A stretch of DNA of 64,000 nucleotides from Micromonospora gifhornensis. Its GTDB lineage: Bacteria; Actinomycetota; Actinomycetes; Mycobacteriales; Micromonosporaceae. Made by a program: the position numbers and the translations under genes. The stretch is from the NCBI RefSeq assembly GCF_016863515.1, contig NZ_BOPA01000017.1, positions 1 through 64,000 on the forward strand, given 5' to 3'. Shown in pieces: positions 63,288 through 64,000 of this stretch; position 1 is the first letter of the stretch; the number at the start of each line of letters is the position of its first letter. The notes beneath the pieces are model-generated. The model was not told where the DNA came from. It did no database searches and saw only the letters and a list, made by a program, of their open reading frames with translations.

Positions 63288-64000
63288 ATGCAGTTCGCGT
63301 ATCTTCGCCGGGTCGCCGCGGGTGGCGCGGTCGCCGCGCTGACCTTCGTCGGCGCCGGCATCGCGACGGCCACCCCGGCGTACGCCGCCACCTCGAAGGT
63401 CTCCGTCGTCCACGGCATTCCGGACACCCCGGTCGACGTCTACGTCAACGGGGAGAAGACCCTGGAGAACTTCAAGCCCGGCGACGTGGCCGGTCCGCTG
63501 GACCTGCCGGAGGGGTCGTACGACATCGCCCTGACCAAGCCCGGTGAGCCCATCGGACAGGCGATCCTGACCGCGGACGACGCCGAGGTGCCGGGAGGGG
63601 CGAACATCAGCATCGCCGCCCACCTCGACGCCGAGGGCGAGCCGACGATCACCCCGTTCGTCAACGACACCGCCAAGGTCGACGCCGGCAAGGCCCGGCT
63701 GATCGTCCGGCACACCGCCGCCGCGCCAGCGGTGGACGTACGGGCCGGCGGCAGCCCGGTCTTCGAGGGCTTGACCAACCCGAACGAGGCAAAGGCCGAC
63801 GTGGACGCGGGCAGCGTCTCGGCGGACGTGGTGCTCGCGGGCACCGACACGGTGGTGATCGGGCCGGCCGACCTGAACCTGCGCGAGGGCACGGCCACGA
63901 TCGTCTACGCCACCGGTTCCGCCGAGGCGGAGAACCTGACCGTGGTGGCGCAGACCATCGACGGCCTGCACGCGGCGCCCTCCGGCGTGCCGAGCGGCAC
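63288..64000 (+). CDS. secreted DUF4397 domain protein (partial, cut by window end)
   Basis: The 5' 237 codons of a gene that runs off the window. A signal peptide (MQFAYLRRVAAGGAVAALTF, cleavage near TPAYAA, about residue 33) leads into DUF4397 repeats: SVVHGIPDTPVDVYVNGEK, DLPEGSYDIALTKPGE and ARLIVRHTAAAPAVDVRAGG. DUF4397 domains are beta-sandwiches in secreted or wall-linked actinomycete proteins. CAGCAGGAGGCAGAC precedes ATG 63288. It is divergent from the sigma/anti-sigma pair. Confidence 0.92.
   Translation, partial: MQFAYLRRVAAGGAVAALTFVGAGIATATPAYAATSKVSVVHGIPDTPVDVYVNGEKTLENFKPGDVAGPLDLPEGSYDIALTKPGEPIGQAILTADDAEVPGGANISIAAHLDAEGEPTITPFVNDTAKVDAGKARLIVRHTAAAPAVDVRAGGSPVFEGLTNPNEAKADVDAGSVSADVVLAGTDTVVIGPADLNLREGTATIVYATGSAEAENLTVVAQTIDGLHAAPSGVPSG

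Overview
The window is high-GC DNA of an actinomycete. GTG starts are common, stop/start overlaps of the GTGA/ATGA type link many genes, some genes look leaderless, and several secreted enzymes carry C-terminal ricin-type lectin domains. Gene content and style suggest Micromonospora or a close relative; this is inference from sequence features, not a database match. I see no rRNA, tRNA, CRISPR array, transposase or integrase.

Layout. (1) 197-8161: a three-gene cassette. A 2409-residue TIR-NACHT (STAND/NLR-like) protein is divergent from a two-helix membrane protein and a small DUF2610-like protein. The giant protein (residues 59-77) and the membrane protein (C-terminus) share a 19-residue Asn/Gly-rich motif, the arrangement expected of amyloid-type signalling between an NLR and its effector. 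This is the best candidate for an undescribed system. (2) 8225-16220: a Tat-exported acetoacetate-decarboxylase-like protein, three secreted plant-polysaccharide enzymes (GH10 xylanase, GH5, beta-helix protein), all with ricin domains, and an SDR. (3) 16774-32177: an aromatic-acid catabolic region. It has a NitT/TauT-type ABC importer with a PaaX regulator; an acyl-CoA ligase, MaoC hydratase, amidohydrolase and SDR with a divergent MarR regulator, matching the gene set of actinobacterial p-hydroxycinnamate (Cou) catabolism; a large secreted DUF6351-like protein; and a VanA/VanB-like Rieske demethylase operon with IclR and PaaX regulators. (4) 32346-33977: an ECF sigma factor fused through a membrane segment to an arabinose-binding AbfB domain, divergent from the Rieske operon. 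Regions 2-4 together suggest use of feruloylated arabinoxylan: hydrolyse the polymer, import the aromatic acid, shorten its side chain, demethylate it.

(5) 34111-43629: mixed genes, including a hydrolase/TetR pair with a clear operator, a GH16-ricin glucanase under a LacI-type palindrome, a Clp_N-HTH protein behind two tandem perfect palindromes, and a membrane protein-DCC-TetR operon with two TTGAAC operators. (6) 43731-52042: GH3 hexosaminidase divergent from a ROK regulator, ABC-2 exporter genes, a lone ABC ATPase, ribokinase, and a GlxA regulator divergent from a rhodanese. (7) 52061-64000: housekeeping-like genes, including paired DUF6232 proteins, enoyl-CoA hydratase, a TPP enzyme, DUF202 membrane proteins, electron transfer flavoprotein EtfBA, and an ECF sigma/anti-sigma pair divergent from a secreted DUF4397 protein cut by the window end.

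The first 196 bases hold nothing I can support.
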